64,000 nt of DNA from positions 7,626,001 to 7,690,000 of the forward strand of contig OZ176051.1 in NCBI GenBank assembly GCA_964247055.1. Reading direction: 5' to 3'. Shown here piece after piece: positions 62,601 through 64,000 of this stretch. Every line of letters begins with the position of its first letter. Within the stretch, counting starts at the first letter, position 1. A model generated the notes under the pieces. That model saw only the letters and a list, made by a program, of their open reading frames with translations. It was not told the origin of the DNA and searched no databases. Position numbers and translations under genes: made by a program. This DNA is from Paragordius varius. Its lineage: Eukaryota > Nematomorpha.

Positions 62601-63210
62601 AAAATAAAACTTTTTTCTAAGATAAATCTGATAATTGCTAAAACTTTTCTTGTTTTTATCACCTCACCCAAGGTTGTTTATATTGTATAATATAATTTTA
62701 ATTAAATATGGAGCAGTTACACAAAATAATTTCCAACTATTGGTAATAAAAGTAACTGCTAAAAAATAAAAAAAACCGTCATATTTTAAAAACAACTTAC
62801 GAATCATTGATTCTAGCCTTTTCCAAAAACGTTTTTGGCCTAACTAGTTGACATGTGTACGCGTTTCTATTGTGCGGTGTAGAATTCAAAGAGCTATCCT
62901 GTACATTAGTATTGGAGGATGAAGCAAAACTTACATCTTTTAACGAGTCATATTTTGAGGTGCCAGAATTTGTCGTTAAATTTAGAATATCTACAACATT
63001 ATTTTTGGCGCCATTTAATTTGACATCATTTTTGTTGCCATGGGAACTGGTTCGCATAGATGTCCGATTTTGTCCTTGTTGTATTATTCCATTTATTGGT
63101 GGTACTAACCCACTATCTGAACTAAATCTATGAGGTGGAGTTAGGTACATTGATGATGATGTTATATCATTGTTTGTTGTTGAGTTCGGTCCATTCTTGG
63201 GTATTTTATT
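57266..63210 (-). CDS. FERMT: Kindlin (fermitin family), C-terminal part: F2, PH, F3
   Basis: Kindlins bind beta-integrin tails and, with talin, activate integrins. Fourteen minus-strand exons in phase: 62801-63210, 61907-62009, 61717-61824, 61029-61407, 60722-60838, 60297-60498, 60020-60147, 59820-59926, 59013-59223, 58572-58732, 58291-58440, 57964-58053, 57688-57887, 57266-57416; 838 aa seen, the 5' exons lie past 64000. F2: [79 protein letters not shown]3: [51 protein letters not shown] (the integrin-contact Trp kept, QW read as NW), [11 protein letters not shown] and a short tail. Three insertions are unusual: about 125 and 90 Asn/Ser-rich residues inside F2, and about 50 residues inside F3 before CFYC. 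The donor at 59012 (T/GTATAC) is weak but phase-required. No introns below 76 nt. Confidence 0.95.
59636..59680. repeat. (TA)n microsatellite in a kindlin intron
   Basis: About 44 bp of uninterrupted TA dinucleotide between kindlin exons. A shorter AT run lies at 61670-61687. Confidence 0.95.
62485..62501. repeat. Poly(G) run of 17 in a kindlin intron
   Basis: Seventeen consecutive G on the plus strand, followed by CGTAATG, in a strongly A+T-rich intron. It may be a real mononucleotide repeat or an assembly/sequencing artefact. Confidence 0.85.
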
Positions 63211-63403
63211 CTATACACGTGTAGGTAAAGATAATTGAAAGTAAGGTAGAATTTTTGATAACTTCGGAAAAATTAAAAAGGTTTGATCGCTAAAAAATGG
63301 AGTTTTTGAAAATGATAGATCGTCGTAAACGATAAGAAAATATAAAATAAATAAAATATTAACTTGAATAATATTTCAATCTTACAATTTTAAACACATA
63401 AAT

Positions 63404-63560
63404 TAAACCAGTGATACTTAAACCGCGGCCTACGCATGGAGCTCTAAAAGTACTTTTTATGGCCCTGAATTATTTCTTAAATTTTTATGTATATATTTTG
63501 AGTACATGAATCTATAATGGCCCTTAAACAGGATAATTTTTAATTGTTCAGTGCGAACTA
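63404..63560. repeat. Partial hAT-type MITE related to 55227
   Basis: CAGTGATACTTAAACCGCGG, GGCCCTGAATTATTTCTTAA and a later TGGCCCTTAAACAGGATAA follow the 55227-55424 element in order. The far end is diverged or cut by the next element. Confidence 0.6.
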
Positions 63561-63562
63561 AA

Positions 63563-64000
63563 AGTGGGGGGATTAAAAAAAATTTTCTGACGACTTGCAA
63601 GTTTTTCAAGTCATGGCTTGCTTTCAGGTGATAAAAAAAATTTAACATTACACGACTTAAGTCAAGCAGGAAAACTTGATAAGGAGGTGATATAAAATCA
63701 TACAATCAAGTGAAACTTGAAGTTTTGCAAGTGATGTAGGGCACATTTACCAGATTTGAAAATATGAATAAAATTATTTCGGAAACTATTTATATACCAT
63801 TTACAATTTAAATTCCCCCTCGAACAATTCAAATTCCCCCTAAAAATAAATGTGTTTTCGGGCAAATTTAATTCATGATTAATATGAAATATATCTTAAT
63901 GGTATAATTTATTATTTTTTCCTTATTATTTTAATTTTAAACAATAATCTTAAAAACGCTTAATTTATTTTAGGGTAAATATGAATTGTTCAAGGGTTTG
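63563..64000. mobile_element. Partial TIR element related to 47541-48548
   Basis: From GTGGGGGGATTAAAAAAA the sequence follows, in reverse complement, the right 250 bp of the 47541-48548 element: ACTTGCAAGTTTTTCAAG, CATGGCTTGCTTTCA, ACGACTTAAGTCAAGCA, AAACTTGATAAGGAGGTGAT and GGAAACTATTTATATA. Similarity is lost after about 63800 and the element may run off the window. Confidence 0.72.

Overview
The window is nuclear DNA of a small-genome animal. It is strongly A+T rich, protein genes are broken by GT-AG introns, poly(A) signals are AATAAA, and the recognisable proteins are metazoan: UBAC1, a CAP/antigen-5 protein, a peritrophin-type chitin-binding protein, histone acetyltransferase HAT1, ZFPL1 and an integrin-activating kindlin. 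The most distinctive trait is a class of spliceosomal introns only 21-23 nt long, lying in the same genes as introns of 300-900 nt. From memory, dicyemid mesozoans are the animals best known for introns this short. A mesozoan-like or similarly reduced parasite is therefore my first guess, but the species is not identified.

Layout, left to right: UBAC1 (+) 921-5546. A block of foldback elements 6040-9177. A fossil Ty3/Gypsy-like block with a 28S rRNA fragment between inverted arms, 9240-12090. A long unidentified Asn/Ser/Tyr-rich disordered protein (+) 12277-18597 with a LINE remnant in one intron. A secreted CAP-domain gene (-) 19946-about 22300. A nested transposon stack 24190-29860 (hAT inside a hAT-like non-autonomous element inside a mariner). 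A G+C-richer island 31590-32060 and a 1.1-kb hAT-type element 32404-33503. A secreted chitin-binding protein (+) 34676-37729. HAT1 (+) 39577-42660 followed by a SINE-like insertion. ZFPL1 (+) 44456-46339. A repeat-rich stretch 47541-55424 containing a TIR element, a 462-bp tandem duplication, a second copy of the hAT-like element and a small coiled-coil gene inside a dispersed repeat. Finally the 3' three-fifths or so of a kindlin gene (-) 57266-63210, whose 5' end lies beyond the window.

The genes are housekeeping or secreted animal genes on both strands and do not form a functional cluster. UBAC1 (KPC ubiquitin ligase), HAT1 (histone H4 acetylation) and ZFPL1 (Golgi) are intracellular. Kindlin acts at integrin adhesions. 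The CAP and chitin-binding proteins are exported. All exon models were built by hand from splice sites, reading phase and remembered family sequences; no database search was run.
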